DNA of 64,000 nucleotides from an uncultured Pelagibacteraceae bacterium (GTDB lineage: Bacteria > Pseudomonadota > Alphaproteobacteria > Pelagibacterales > Pelagibacteraceae), in the NCBI GenBank assembly GCA_902531175.1, contig CACADE010000003.1, forward strand, positions 124,001-188,000, read 5' to 3'. The notes under the pieces were generated by a model, which searched no databases, had not been told where the DNA came from, and worked only from the letters and a program-made list of their open reading frames with translations. Both the position numbers and the translations under genes were made by a program. Of this stretch, positions 1-8,879 are shown in pieces (position 1 is the first letter of the stretch; every line of letters begins with the position of its first letter).

Positions 1-1386
1 GACCCTGCTTTAGCTATTCATCCTCCAATTTTATATTTAGGTTATGTTGGAACATCTATTATCTTTTCAGCTTCACTTGCCTCAATGATTAGCGGAAATA
101 TTGGAGATAAGTGGGCAAGGCACATTAAAAAATGGGTTTTGGTATCTTGGGTATTTTTAACAATTGGTATTTTGCTTGGATCTATATGGGCATATTATGA
201 GCTGGGCTGGGGAGGTTTTTGGTTTTGGGATCCTGTAGAAAATGTTTCATTAATGCCATGGTTTTGCTTAACAGCGCTACTGCATACTGTAATTGTATTA
301 CAGAAAAGAAATTCGTTTAAAGAGTGGACTATTATTTTGTCAATTACAACTTTCTCACTGAGTATGAGTGGCACTTTTCTTGTTAGGTCTGGAATTTTAA
401 ATTCAATTCATACTTTTGCAAACGATCCATCAAGAGGGCTATATATATTAAGTTTTCTCTTTATCCTAATTTTGATGTCTATATTAATTTTCTTTTTTAA
501 TCAGAATAAAATATCAAACACAGCCAAAGAGAATTTTATTTTAAGTAAAGAGACTGCAATATTAGTGAATAACTGGTTTATGATGTTTTTTTTATCTGTT
601 GTTCTTGTTGGTACAATTTATCCAATTTTTCTTGAAGTTTTAAATGGTTCAAAAATTTCTGTTGGTCCGCCTTTTTATCATAATCTTTTAATACCCTTCT
701 TAATTCCTTTTTTAATATTCATGAGCTTTGGCCCAAGTTTGAAATGGATTAAAGATAAATTAAAAAAGTTTAACTATAATATTTTAATTATTTTTTTAGT
801 TTCACTACTTATTTCATATGTCATTTTAACAAAAACCGAAAATTCATTTCTGTTGTCTATTCCTCTGATAGTTTTGAGCATCTATCTTTTATTAGTAACA
901 ATTAAGGATTTTTTTGTTAGCAAATCCTCGATTAGCCAAAAAATTTCACATTTTGGTTTTAGCTTATTAATTACAAGTATCTTATTGAATGGACTTTTTT
1001 CTAATGAATTTAATTCAAATATGAAAGTAGGAGATGAAAGAATATTCAATGACAAAGTTGTAAAATTAAAAGAAGTTTATGTTAAAGATGTAGACAATTA
1101 TAAATCTCTTAAAGCTAGTTTTGAAGTTACGAATAAAAATTCCTCTTTTGCTTTATACCCAGAAGTTAGGATTTACCAGCAGCCTTTAACTATTACGAGT
1201 GAAGCAGATATTAAGACAACATTATTTTCAGATAATTTTTTAGTATTTAATATTTTAAAAGACGATGGCTATTATAACGTAAGATATCAATATAAACCCT
1301 TAATGATTTGGATATGGATCTCAACTATATTTATTGGTTTTGGTGGTTTATTAAGTGTTATTAGAAAAAATGAGCAAAAATATTAA
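1..1386 (+). CDS. ccmF: Cytochrome c-type biogenesis protein CcmF (3' part; start lies outside the window)
   Basis: CcmF is the integral-membrane core of the system I cytochrome c haem lyase, which joins haem to apocytochromes on the periplasmic side. The frame is open from base 1, so the true start is upstream; about 461 residues are present of a family total near 640. The tryptophan-rich haem-handling segment WGGFWFWDPVENVSLMPW is visible around bases 208-261, followed by many hydrophobic helices and a hydrophilic periplasmic domain near the C-terminus (about bases 1000-1290) before a final membrane helix. It overlaps ccmG by 17 nt, so the genes are probably translationally coupled. The reading frame is not broken. 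Confidence 0.95.
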   Translation, partial: DPALAIHPPILYLGYVGTSIIFSASLASMISGNIGDKWARHIKKWVLVSWVFLTIGILLGSIWAYYELGWGGFWFWDPVENVSLMPWFCLTALLHTVIVLQKRNSFKEWTIILSITTFSLSMSGTFLVRSGILNSIHTFANDPSRGLYILSFLFILILMSILIFFFNQNKISNTAKENFILSKETAILVNNWFMMFFLSVVLVGTIYPIFLEVLNGSKISVGPPFYHNLLIPFLIPFLIFMSFGPSLKWIKDKLKKFNYNILIIFLVSLLISYVILTKTENSFLLSIPLIVLSIYLLLVTIKDFFVSKSSISQKISHFGFSLLITSILLNGLFSNEFNSNMKVGDERIFNDKVVKLKEVYVKDVDNYKSLKASFEVTNKNSSFALYPEVRIYQQPLTITSEADIKTTLFSDNFLVFNILKDDGYYNVRYQYKPLMIWIWISTIFIGFGGLLSVIRKNEQKY

Positions 1387-1900
1387 ATTTTTAGGATTAC
1401 TACTAACATTAATAATAATTTTTATAATCTTGCTCAAGGGATTGAACGTATCGAAAGATTACTCTAACGAGAAATTAAAAAGTAAAATAGATTTTTCACT
1501 TAATGCAAAAAAACTATTTTCTGATGAAATAATTAATATTTCAGACTTATTTGATAAAAATAGTCCTTCTGTAGTAAATATTTGGGCATCTTGGTGTGCA
1601 CCATGTAGAGAAGAGCATCAGTTTTTAATGAAATTAAAAGATATGAACATAAATATAATTGGAATTAATTATAAAGACAGTCCAAAAAATGCGAAAAATT
1701 TTTTAAGCTCACTTGGAAATCCTTATTCAGAAGTTATTACCGATAATGATGGAACAAAATCAATAGAATTCGGAGCTATTGGTGTTCCTGAAACTTTTAT
1801 CATAAGTGGTAAAACAAATGAGATAATTAAAAAGTATATTGGTCCATTGACAAGCGACAATTTAATAGAAATAAAAAATTTATTAAAAAAAAATGCTTAA
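1370..1900 (+). CDS. ccmG: Thiol:disulfide interchange protein CcmG/DsbE
   Basis: A membrane-anchored periplasmic thioredoxin-like protein that reduces the CXXCH cysteines of apocytochrome c. The N-terminus has one hydrophobic anchor (LLLTLIIIFIILLKG), and the thioredoxin fold carries WCAPC with Cys76 and Cys79, followed by the cis-proline region GVPETF. I chose ATG 1370 (176 residues); a GTG five codons upstream at 1355 is possible but lies deeper in ccmF and adds no recognisable sequence. The gene overlaps both neighbours, ccmF by 17 nt and ccmH by 8 nt, which marks one ccmFGH operon. Confidence 0.93.
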   Translation: MSKNIKFLGLLLTLIIIFIILLKGLNVSKDYSNEKLKSKIDFSLNAKKLFSDEIINISDLFDKNSPSVVNIWASWCAPCREEHQFLMKLKDMNINIIGINYKDSPKNAKNFLSSLGNPYSEVITDNDGTKSIEFGAIGVPETFIISGKTNEIIKKYIGPLTSDNLIEIKNLLKKNA

Positions 1901-2252
1901 AATTTTAAAATTAATATTGCTGCTATATTTTAGTTTTAATTTTTCCTATGCGAATGAAATAAATACCAAAGTAGATCAAATTACAAAAAACTTAAGGTGT
2001 TTAATATGCCAAGGTCAATCTGTTTACGACTCTCAGTCCGATTTTGCTATAAGTATGAAGCTTGTTGTAAAAAATAAGATTGATGAAGGTAAAGAAGAAG
2101 AAGAAATATATGATTATTTAAAAAATAAATATGGAGAATGGATTGTTTATGATCCAGAATTAAATCAAAATACAATTTTACTTTGGTTAATACCTTTGAT
2201 TTTATTCATTTTTGGTGGTCTTTTAATTGTTAGAAAAGTATCTATAAAGTAA
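1893..2252 (+). CDS. ccmH: Cytochrome c biogenesis protein CcmH (short CcmL-type)
   Basis: CcmH is a membrane-anchored periplasmic oxidoreductase that works with CcmF and CcmG to present reduced apocytochrome c to the haem lyase. At 119 residues it corresponds to the N-terminal module of E. coli CcmH only. A signal peptide (to about residue 20) is followed by the hallmark LRCLICQGQS with Cys36 and Cys39, a short helical domain, and a C-terminal membrane helix (LLWLIPLILFIFGGLLIV). The TPR-containing CcmI part is not adjacent; a different gene follows. It overlaps the end of ccmG by 8 nt. Confidence 0.93.
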   Translation: MLKILKLILLLYFSFNFSYANEINTKVDQITKNLRCLICQGQSVYDSQSDFAISMKLVVKNKIDEGKEEEEIYDYLKNKYGEWIVYDPELNQNTILLWLIPLILFIFGGLLIVRKVSIK

Positions 2253-2262
2253 CAAAATTTTT

Positions 2263-2823
2263 ATGAAATTAATTATTAAACTTTTAACGATAATAATAAT
2301 TACTACTACTTACTGTCATAGCGAACAAAATGATAATAACTCAGGCACATATTATAAAATTGGTGTTTTTGATCATGTACACGAAACAGATATGCTAGCT
2401 ATTAACAAAAAGAAAATAACTGAAAATAAAATTAATGTAAATTTTCTAGGAGAATTAACTCAAGTTTATGATTTAATGTTATTTTATGATTCAGATGAGT
2501 CATTAACTTTAGATAATCAAAGTAATAAAAAAAATAGAGAAGAATATGCTTTTTATGTTTCAACAGGACTTCAGAAGGAGTTTAATCCAAGTAAAGGATT
2601 TTTTATCGTACCAAGTTTTAGTATTGGTTTATACAATGAATTTGATCAAGGAAAAGACATGGGGTCTCCACTGGAGTTTAAAAGCGAAATAGAGTTTAAT
2701 TTTGCAATTAAAAATAATCTTATGTTTGGTGTTACATTTAATCATATTTCAAATGCTAATATAGGAAGTAAAAATCCAGGTTCTGACTCAATTTTTGTCG
2801 GATTTAAAAGTGAATTAAATTAA
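2263..2823 (+). CDS. PagL-like lipid A 3-O-deacylase (acyloxyacyl hydrolase family)
   Basis: Probable outer-membrane beta-barrel esterase that trims a fatty acid from lipid A. A signal peptide (residues 1-20) precedes about 165 residues of alternating beta-barrel sequence. The C-terminal part has the PagL-type active-site block HISNANIGSKNPGSDS with His161 and Ser163. In characterised PagL the third catalytic residue is a Glu 14 positions after the His; here that position is Asp175. The length (186) fits the family. It starts 10 nt after ccmH and may be read through from that operon, though a functional link to cytochrome maturation is not obvious. The family call rests on the motif and barrel-like sequence, so it is moderately sure. 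Confidence 0.7.
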   Translation: MKLIIKLLTIIIITTTYCHSEQNDNNSGTYYKIGVFDHVHETDMLAINKKKITENKINVNFLGELTQVYDLMLFYDSDESLTLDNQSNKKNREEYAFYVSTGLQKEFNPSKGFFIVPSFSIGLYNEFDQGKDMGSPLEFKSEIEFNFAIKNNLMFGVTFNHISNANIGSKNPGSDSIFVGFKSELN

Positions 2824-2836
2824 TATAATTTTAGTT

Positions 2837-3991
2837 ATGAGATTAAAAGACTGTCATAATTTTTACGATTTTAGAAAGTTAGCAAAGCAAAAGCTTCCAT
2901 CTCCAATATTTCATTATATTGATGGGGCGGCAGATGACGAAATAACTTATGCAAGAAATAGTAGTGCATTTAATGATGTTGACTTAGTTCCAAATGTCTT
3001 AAGAGGTGTTGAAAATGTGGATTTGTCGACAACTATTTTTGGAAAAAAATTAGATTTGCCTTTTTATTGTTCTCCAACAGCTCTGCAAAGGTTATTCCAT
3101 TACGAAGGAGAAAGAGCGGTTGGAAAAGCTGCAAAGAAGTTTAATACGATGTTTGGTGTTTCGGCATTGGCTACAGTTAGTGTTGAGGAAATTTCATCTT
3201 TAATAGACACACCAAAAATGTTTCAATTTTATTTCCATAAAGACAGAGGATTAAATGACTCTTGTTTAGAACGAGCAAAAGCAGCAAAATTTGATGTGAT
3301 GGCTTTAACTGTTGATACGATAACAGGGGGAAATCGTGAAAGAGATTTAAGAACTGGATTTACATCACCTCCAAAATTAACACTTTCGAGTTTGTTTAGT
3401 TTTGCCACAAAACCAATGTGGGGAATAAATTATTTAACCAAAGGAAAATTTGAACTACCACATCTTCAAGATTTTGTTAAAGAAGGAACTGACACAAATA
3501 CTTCAATAGGTAATTATTTTTCTACTATGTTGGATCAATCTATGAACTGGGACGACGCTGAAAAATTGTGCTCTCAGTGGGGTGGCCATTTTGCGCTTAA
3601 GGGAGTTATGAGTGTTGAAGATGCTAAAAGAGCAGTTGATATCGGATGCACTGGTATAATGGTATCAAATCATGGAGGAAGACAACTTGATGGATCTAGA
3701 TCACCTTTCGATCAATTAGCTGAAATTGTTGATGCAGTTGGTGATAAGTTAGATGTTATTTGTGAAGGTGGATTTCAAAGAGGAACTCATATGTTAAAAG
3801 CTTTATCTATGGGTGCAAAAGCTTGTGCTGGTGGAAGATTATATCTTTATGCTTTAGCTGCAGCAGGTCAAGAAGGTGTTGAGAGAGCACTTAACTTATA
3901 TAAAACTGAATTAGTAAGAGACATGAAATTAATGGGCTGCACAAAGATCAGTGATCTTAATCGAAATAATTTAAGATTCCGAAATGCATGA
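2837..3991 (+). CDS. FMN-dependent alpha-hydroxy-acid dehydrogenase (LldD/glycolate oxidase family), copy 1
   Basis: Oxidises an L-2-hydroxy acid (lactate or glycolate type) to the 2-oxo acid using FMN. The 384-residue TIM-barrel protein keeps the family catalytic residues: the N-terminal FHYIDGAADDE tyrosine, QFYFHKD tyrosine, LTVDT aspartate, FALKGV lysine, and SNHGGRQLDG with the base His and Arg. The phosphate-binding region differs from the usual DGGxRRG: it reads CEGGFQRG (Asp to Glu, Arg to Gln), although the following GGRLYLY keeps the Gly-Arg. No membrane-binding segment is obvious. It overlaps the next gene, a close paralogue, by 4 nt (ATGA). The exact substrate cannot be read from sequence. 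Confidence 0.88.
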   Translation: MRLKDCHNFYDFRKLAKQKLPSPIFHYIDGAADDEITYARNSSAFNDVDLVPNVLRGVENVDLSTTIFGKKLDLPFYCSPTALQRLFHYEGERAVGKAAKKFNTMFGVSALATVSVEEISSLIDTPKMFQFYFHKDRGLNDSCLERAKAAKFDVMALTVDTITGGNRERDLRTGFTSPPKLTLSSLFSFATKPMWGINYLTKGKFELPHLQDFVKEGTDTNTSIGNYFSTMLDQSMNWDDAEKLCSQWGGHFALKGVMSVEDAKRAVDIGCTGIMVSNHGGRQLDGSRSPFDQLAEIVDAVGDKLDVICEGGFQRGTHMLKALSMGAKACAGGRLYLYALAAAGQEGVERALNLYKTELVRDMKLMGCTKISDLNRNNLRFRNA

Positions 3992-5139
3992 GCTTAAAGA
4001 ATTGTTATAATTTTGAAGATTTTAGAAAGCTAGCCAAAAAAAAACTTCCAGCTCCAATTTTTCATTACATTGATGGTGGTGCAGATGATGAAACCACTTT
4101 AAAAAGAAATACAAATTCATTTGATGATTGTGACTTAATCCCTAATATTCTTAGAAGCGTAGGAGAACCAGATTTATCAACCACAGTTTTTGGTAGAAAA
4201 ATAGATATGCCAATTTTTTTATCACCTACTGCTATGCAAAGTTTATATCATCCTGATGGAGATAAAGCTTCAGCTAGAGCTGCAGAAAAATTTGGTACCA
4301 TGTATAGTATGTCGACAATGGCTTCATTTTCGATTGAAGAAATTGCTAACATATCAAGTGGACCAAAATTATTTCAACTTTATATCCATAAAGATAAATC
4401 ATTTACTGATGATTTGATTGATAGGTGTAAAAGAGCAAACTTTGACGGTTTATGCTTAACTGTTGATACTTTGGTTGCAGGAAATAGAGAAAGAGATCAC
4501 AGAACTGGTTTTACAACTCCTCCTAAATTCACATTAGAAAGTATAATGAATTTCGCGATGAGACCAGGATGGTTATTCAGATATTTTACGAATAAGAAAT
4601 TTGAACTTGCAAATATTAAACACAAAACTGACAAGGGAACTAACATTACAAAATCCGTAATAGATTATGTTAATGAACAGTATGATCCACAAATGAATTG
4701 GGAAGATGCAGAATACTGTATAAAAAAGTGGGACGGACCTTTTGCCTTGAAGGGTGTAATGTCTGTAGAGGATGCAAAGAGAGCAGTTGATATTGGTTGT
4801 ACAGCAATAATAATATCAAATCATGGAGGAAGACAACTTGATGGATCTAGAACTCCTTTTGATCAACTAAAGGCTATTTCAGATGCTGTGGGTGATAAAC
4901 TTGAGATAATTTTAGATGGAGGTGTTAGACGGGGAACTCACGTTCTCAAGGCTTTAGCTGCAGGTGCTACTGCTTGTAGTTTTGGTAAAGCTTTTTTGTT
5001 CAGTTTAGGAGCAGGTGGCCAACAAGGAGTAGAGAGGCTGCTTCAAAATATGCACGATGAAATTAGAAGAAATATGATCCTTATGGGCTGCAAAAGTGTA
5101 AAAGAGTTAGATAGATCAAAGATAATTTACCGAAATTAA
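3988..5139 (+). CDS. FMN-dependent alpha-hydroxy-acid dehydrogenase (LldD/glycolate oxidase family), copy 2
   Basis: Tandem paralogue of the preceding gene (383 residues) with the same N-terminal signature (FHYIDGGADDE) and all catalytic residues: QLYIHKD, LTVDT, FALKGV and SNHGGRQLDG. In contrast to copy 1 it has a canonical phosphate-binding DGGVRRG, but the usual Gly-Arg before the last helix reads FGKAFLF, with Lys. The two copies share a 38-nt stretch with no mismatch over the catalytic His-Arg loop (3663-3700 and 4814-4851). Start ATG 3988 overlaps the upstream stop. Likely roles are oxidation of lactate, glycolate or a related hydroxy acid feeding the respiratory chain; the two copies may differ in substrate. 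Confidence 0.88.
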   Translation: MSLKNCYNFEDFRKLAKKKLPAPIFHYIDGGADDETTLKRNTNSFDDCDLIPNILRSVGEPDLSTTVFGRKIDMPIFLSPTAMQSLYHPDGDKASARAAEKFGTMYSMSTMASFSIEEIANISSGPKLFQLYIHKDKSFTDDLIDRCKRANFDGLCLTVDTLVAGNRERDHRTGFTTPPKFTLESIMNFAMRPGWLFRYFTNKKFELANIKHKTDKGTNITKSVIDYVNEQYDPQMNWEDAEYCIKKWDGPFALKGVMSVEDAKRAVDIGCTAIIISNHGGRQLDGSRTPFDQLKAISDAVGDKLEIILDGGVRRGTHVLKALAAGATACSFGKAFLFSLGAGGQQGVERLLQNMHDEIRRNMILMGCKSVKELDRSKIIYRN

Positions 5140-5228
5140 ATATTTTTTATAAATAATTTTTATTATTATTTTCACTTTAAATAAATAGACATGAAGTTGC
5201 TTTTCAGTTAGTTTGTCGACGAAAAATT

Positions 5229-6398
5229 ATGATTGAATTAGCAAAAGCATTAGATCGTTTAGGAACTGAGAGTGCATTTTCTGTTCTAGCAGAAGCAAAA
5301 AAATTAGAAGCACAAGGCAAACCTATGATCCATTTAGGTCTAGGACAACCTGACTTTAAAACTCCAAAACATGTTGTTGAAGCTGCAAAAAAAGCTCTAG
5401 ATGACGGTCATCATGGTTATGTTTTATCAAATGGAATTCCAGAATGTCGAGAAGCTGTCGCAAGATGGGTCAAGAGACTTTACAATGCTGATATTGATCC
5501 AAATAGAGTTTTAATAATGCCAGGTGGTAAACCTACAATGTATTATGCAATTACTTGTTATGGTGAACCAGGTGTTGAAATAATTCATCCAACTCCAGCT
5601 TTTCCAATTTATGAGTCAATGATTAATTATTCTGGAGCAAAAGCTGTTCCATATGATTTAACTGAGGATAAAGATTTAAAATTTGATCCAGACAAAATTC
5701 TGTCTTTAATAACTGACAAAACTAGACTTTTAATTCTAATAAATCCAAACAACCCAACTGGAAGCTTTGTTGAAAAACCTGCAATTGACTACTTAGCAAA
5801 AGAATTAGAAAAACATCCGCAGGTCACAATTTTAAGTGATGAAATTTATAGTAGACAAATTTTTGATTATAAAGAAATGCCAACTTTCTTTAACTATCCT
5901 AATTTAAGAGACAGATTAATTGTTCTTGAGGGTTGGAGTAAAGCATATTCTATGACTGGATGGAGACTTGGTTGGAGTTACTGGCCAGAGCATTTGGTTG
6001 AACATGTAAACAAACTTTTGATTAATAGTGTATCATGTGTAAATGCAGCAGCCCAATATGCTGGTATAGCCGCATTAGATGGTCCAGAAGATTCTATTAA
6101 AGATATGTTAGACAAATTTACATTAAGAAGAAATTTAATTCACAAAGGATTAAATGATTTACCAGGAGTTGAGTGTAGTTTGCCGGGAGGAGCTTTCTAT
6201 GCTTTTCCGAATATAAAAGGGACTGGCATGAATGGATCTGAGTTTTGCAAAAAAGCTATGCATGAAGCTGGAGTTGCGATTGTTCCTGGCACTGCGTTTG
6301 GTAAAACTTGTAATGATTACGTTAGATTTAGTTTTGCTGCATCTAGAGATAATATAATGCAAGCCTTAGAAAATATAGGCAAGATGCTTTCTAAATAA
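5229..6398 (+). CDS. PLP-dependent class I/II aminotransferase (aspartate aminotransferase-like)
   Basis: A 389-residue fold-type I aminotransferase. Visible features are LGLGQPDFKTP near residue 37, the NPNNPTGSF segment that contacts PLP, SDEIYSRQIF (aspartate pairing with the pyridine nitrogen), EGWSKAYSMTGWRLGW with the Schiff-base lysine, and YVRFSFAAS with the C-terminal arginine that binds the substrate carboxylate. Given hydroxy-acid oxidases on one side and a D-2-hydroxyacid dehydrogenase on the other, a role in interconverting 2-oxo acids (for example glyoxylate or pyruvate) and amino acids is plausible but inferred. An 89-bp gap upstream suggests its own promoter. Confidence 0.85.
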   Translation: MIELAKALDRLGTESAFSVLAEAKKLEAQGKPMIHLGLGQPDFKTPKHVVEAAKKALDDGHHGYVLSNGIPECREAVARWVKRLYNADIDPNRVLIMPGGKPTMYYAITCYGEPGVEIIHPTPAFPIYESMINYSGAKAVPYDLTEDKDLKFDPDKILSLITDKTRLLILINPNNPTGSFVEKPAIDYLAKELEKHPQVTILSDEIYSRQIFDYKEMPTFFNYPNLRDRLIVLEGWSKAYSMTGWRLGWSYWPEHLVEHVNKLLINSVSCVNAAAQYAGIAALDGPEDSIKDMLDKFTLRRNLIHKGLNDLPGVECSLPGGAFYAFPNIKGTGMNGSEFCKKAMHEAGVAIVPGTAFGKTCNDYVRFSFAASRDNIMQALENIGKMLSK

Positions 6399-6435
6399 AC
6401 TGTATTTTTAATCAATATTTTTGTATTATTAAAGA

Positions 6436-7809
6436 ATGAACGAAACCGTCCAAGCAGAATTAAAAAAGATATTTAACGGAAGATTTTCTACCTCAGAATC
6501 TACTCGTGCAAATTATGCAAGAGGGGAAGATACCTATAACCCAATATTATCAAAGGCAGTTGTATTTCCAGAAACTAATGAAGAAGTTTCAAAAATTCTA
6601 AAAATTTGTAATGAGCATAAAATTCCAGTGGTTCCATTTGGAACCGGCACATCTCTTGAAGGCCATGTTGTTGGAAATCAAAATGGTATTACGATTTCTT
6701 TAGAAAAAATGAATAAAGTTTTAAGTGTAAATGCTGAGGATTTTGACTGCAGGGTGCAAGCAAATGTAACAAGAAAGCAATTAAATGAATATTTAAGAGA
6801 AGATGGAGTATTTTTTCCAATAGATCCTGGTGCAGATGCTGCACTCGGTGGAATGGCATCTACTTCAGCTTCAGGAACAATGGCAGTGAAATATGGAACA
6901 ATGAGAACAGTTATTTCTGGCTTAACAGTTGTTTTACCAAATGGAGACATAATTAAAACCGGTGCAAGAACTAAAAAAACTTCCGCGGGATATAACTTAA
7001 CTAATTTGTTTATTGGATCTGAGGGAACATTAGGAATTATTACAGAAGTTCAATTAAGACTATCACCAATACCTGAAAGCATAATGAGTGCAGTTTGCTA
7101 TTTTCCAGATTTAGACTCAGCAGTAAAGACAGCGCAAGAAGTTATTCAGTACGGTGTTCCAATTGCAAGAATTGAAATGTTAAACAAAGACCAAATGGAA
7201 ATTAGCATTAAATATTCAAAGCTAGAAAACATCAAAGCATCACCAACTTTATTCTTTGAATTCCATGGTAGTGAACTATCAAATAACGAGTCTATAAAAA
7301 TTGTTGAGGAATTATCAAAAAATAATGGTGGAAGTGATTTTCAATGGGCATCTTCTCCTGAAGAACAAAAAATATTATGGAAAGCAAGGCATGATGTTTA
7401 CTATTCAGTAAAAGCTTTAGGTCATGACATGAAAGTGTATTCTACAGATGTTTGTGTACCAATTTCAAAGTTAGTAGAGTGCATTTCATGGGCGGAAAAA
7501 GAAGTAAAAAAATTAGGTCTAACTGCACCAATGGTTGGTCATGTTGGAGATGGAAATTTTCACTCCATAATATTGTATGATCCTGATGATGAAGAAAAAC
7601 AAAAAAAAATTAGACAGTATAGCGATGATCTAATTAACAAAGCTTTAGAGTTAGAGGGAACAATTACAGGAGAACATGGAATTGGTCTTCAAAAGAAACA
7701 TTACCTATTAAGAGAGCATCCAGATAATTTGCCAGTGATGAAAGCTATTAAAAGAAGTATTGATGTAAACAATATCATGAATCCTGGTAAGGTTTTTGAT
7801 CTAAATTAA
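6436..7809 (+). CDS. FAD-linked oxidase, GlcD / D-lactate dehydrogenase type
   Basis: A 457-residue flavoprotein of the VAO/PCMH family that oxidises a D-2-hydroxy acid (D-lactate or glycolate type). The FAD-binding half contains VPFGTGTSLEGH (residues about 67-78) and a GIITEVQLRL segment; the C-terminal cap has GHVGDGNFH, which supplies metal-binding histidines in D-lactate dehydrogenases, and GEHGIGLQKK near the end. It carries no Fe-S motif and no adjacent GlcE/GlcF partner, so it resembles the single-subunit D-lactate dehydrogenase rather than the three-subunit glycolate oxidase. It is 12 nt from the next gene, a D-2-hydroxyacid dehydrogenase. Confidence 0.85.
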   Translation: MNETVQAELKKIFNGRFSTSESTRANYARGEDTYNPILSKAVVFPETNEEVSKILKICNEHKIPVVPFGTGTSLEGHVVGNQNGITISLEKMNKVLSVNAEDFDCRVQANVTRKQLNEYLREDGVFFPIDPGADAALGGMASTSASGTMAVKYGTMRTVISGLTVVLPNGDIIKTGARTKKTSAGYNLTNLFIGSEGTLGIITEVQLRLSPIPESIMSAVCYFPDLDSAVKTAQEVIQYGVPIARIEMLNKDQMEISIKYSKLENIKASPTLFFEFHGSELSNNESIKIVEELSKNNGGSDFQWASSPEEQKILWKARHDVYYSVKALGHDMKVYSTDVCVPISKLVECISWAEKEVKKLGLTAPMVGHVGDGNFHSIILYDPDDEEKQKKIRQYSDDLINKALELEGTITGEHGIGLQKKHYLLREHPDNLPVMKAIKRSIDVNNIMNPGKVFDLN

Positions 7810-7820
7810 TCCAAAACAAA

Positions 7821-8774
7821 ATGAAAAAAATTTTAATCACGAGAAGGCTTTTAAGATCTTGTGAGGATAAAGCTAAAGAATTATTTGATGCTAATTTTAA
7901 TTTAAATGATGAACTCTACTCTCAAAAAAAGCTAATAGAGATGAGTGCAGGCTGTGATGGTATTTTATCTGCTCTAACAGACAAGCTTGATGCAGAAACA
8001 ATTAATCAATTACCTGAGAGTGTAAAAATTATATCAAATTTTGCTGTAGGTTTTGGAAATATAGATTTAGAAGCTGCAAAGAAAAGAGGGATTGCAGTAA
8101 CAAACACGCCAGATGTTTTAACTGATGCTACTGCAGAAATTGGAGTTTTATTGATATTAGGTGCATGCAGAAGAGCATCTGAAGGAATTGAAAAAGCTAG
8201 AGAAGGTGGCTGGGTTTGGTCAGCTGATATGTTGATTGGTAAACAATTAACGGGCACTAGACTTGGAATACTTGGCATGGGTAGAATTGGTCAAAAAATA
8301 GCTAAAATAGCTAAATCTTTAGGTATGATAATTCATTATCACAATCGTTCAAAATTAAGCGAAGAAAAAGAACAAGGTGCAACTTACCACGATAACTTAA
8401 ATGATTTGATGAAAGTCTCTGATGTCCTTTCGGTATGTTGTCCTGCATCTAAAGAGACAATAAATTTAATCAATAAAGATACACTAGAACTATTACCAAA
8501 AGGTGCAGTCGTGACCAATGTTGCAAGAGGAGATATTATTGAAGATGAAGCTTTAATAGATGCTTTGGAAAGAAGAAAAGTTTATGCAGTCGGGCTAGAT
8601 GTATACAAAAATGAACCAAATTTAAATCCAGGATATCTTAAACACAAAAGTGCTTTTATTCTTCCTCATTTAGGTAGTGCAACTAAAGAAACTAGAACTG
8701 CAATGGCCAATCTGGCCATAGATAATATGGATGAGTTTTTCAAAACAGGAGACTGCAAAAACAAAGTAAATTAA
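7821..8774 (+). CDS. D-isomer-specific 2-hydroxyacid dehydrogenase (glyoxylate/hydroxypyruvate reductase-like)
   Basis: A 317-residue NAD(P)H-dependent reductase of 2-oxo acids. The Rossmann motif GMGRIGQKIAK lies near residue 153; catalytic residues are the Arg in VARGDI, the Glu in YKNEPN and the His in LPHLGSAT. The FAVGFGNIDLEAAKKRGI segment is typical of the glyoxylate/hydroxypyruvate/D-glycerate subgroup. It is probably co-transcribed with the preceding D-hydroxy-acid oxidase (12-nt gap), so the cell would hold both reducing and oxidising enzymes for related substrates. Substrate preference among glyoxylate, hydroxypyruvate and others is not decidable here. Confidence 0.87.
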   Translation: MKKILITRRLLRSCEDKAKELFDANFNLNDELYSQKKLIEMSAGCDGILSALTDKLDAETINQLPESVKIISNFAVGFGNIDLEAAKKRGIAVTNTPDVLTDATAEIGVLLILGACRRASEGIEKAREGGWVWSADMLIGKQLTGTRLGILGMGRIGQKIAKIAKSLGMIIHYHNRSKLSEEKEQGATYHDNLNDLMKVSDVLSVCCPASKETINLINKDTLELLPKGAVVTNVARGDIIEDEALIDALERRKVYAVGLDVYKNEPNLNPGYLKHKSAFILPHLGSATKETRTAMANLAIDNMDEFFKTGDCKNKVN

Positions 8775-8879
8775 CAATCTGAAGTTGTAATTGGTAATTA
8801 AAATTATTCTAACTTTCTAGACATATTTTTTATTTCAATTTAAAATTTATTTATAAAAAATAAATTTAGAAAGGAAATA

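Noticed and set aside
5140-5228. A riboswitch in the 89-bp gap before the aminotransferase gene
   Set aside because: The region is nearly all A/T with only a small GTCGAC palindrome. No paired architecture of a glycine, SAM or other known riboswitch could be drawn.
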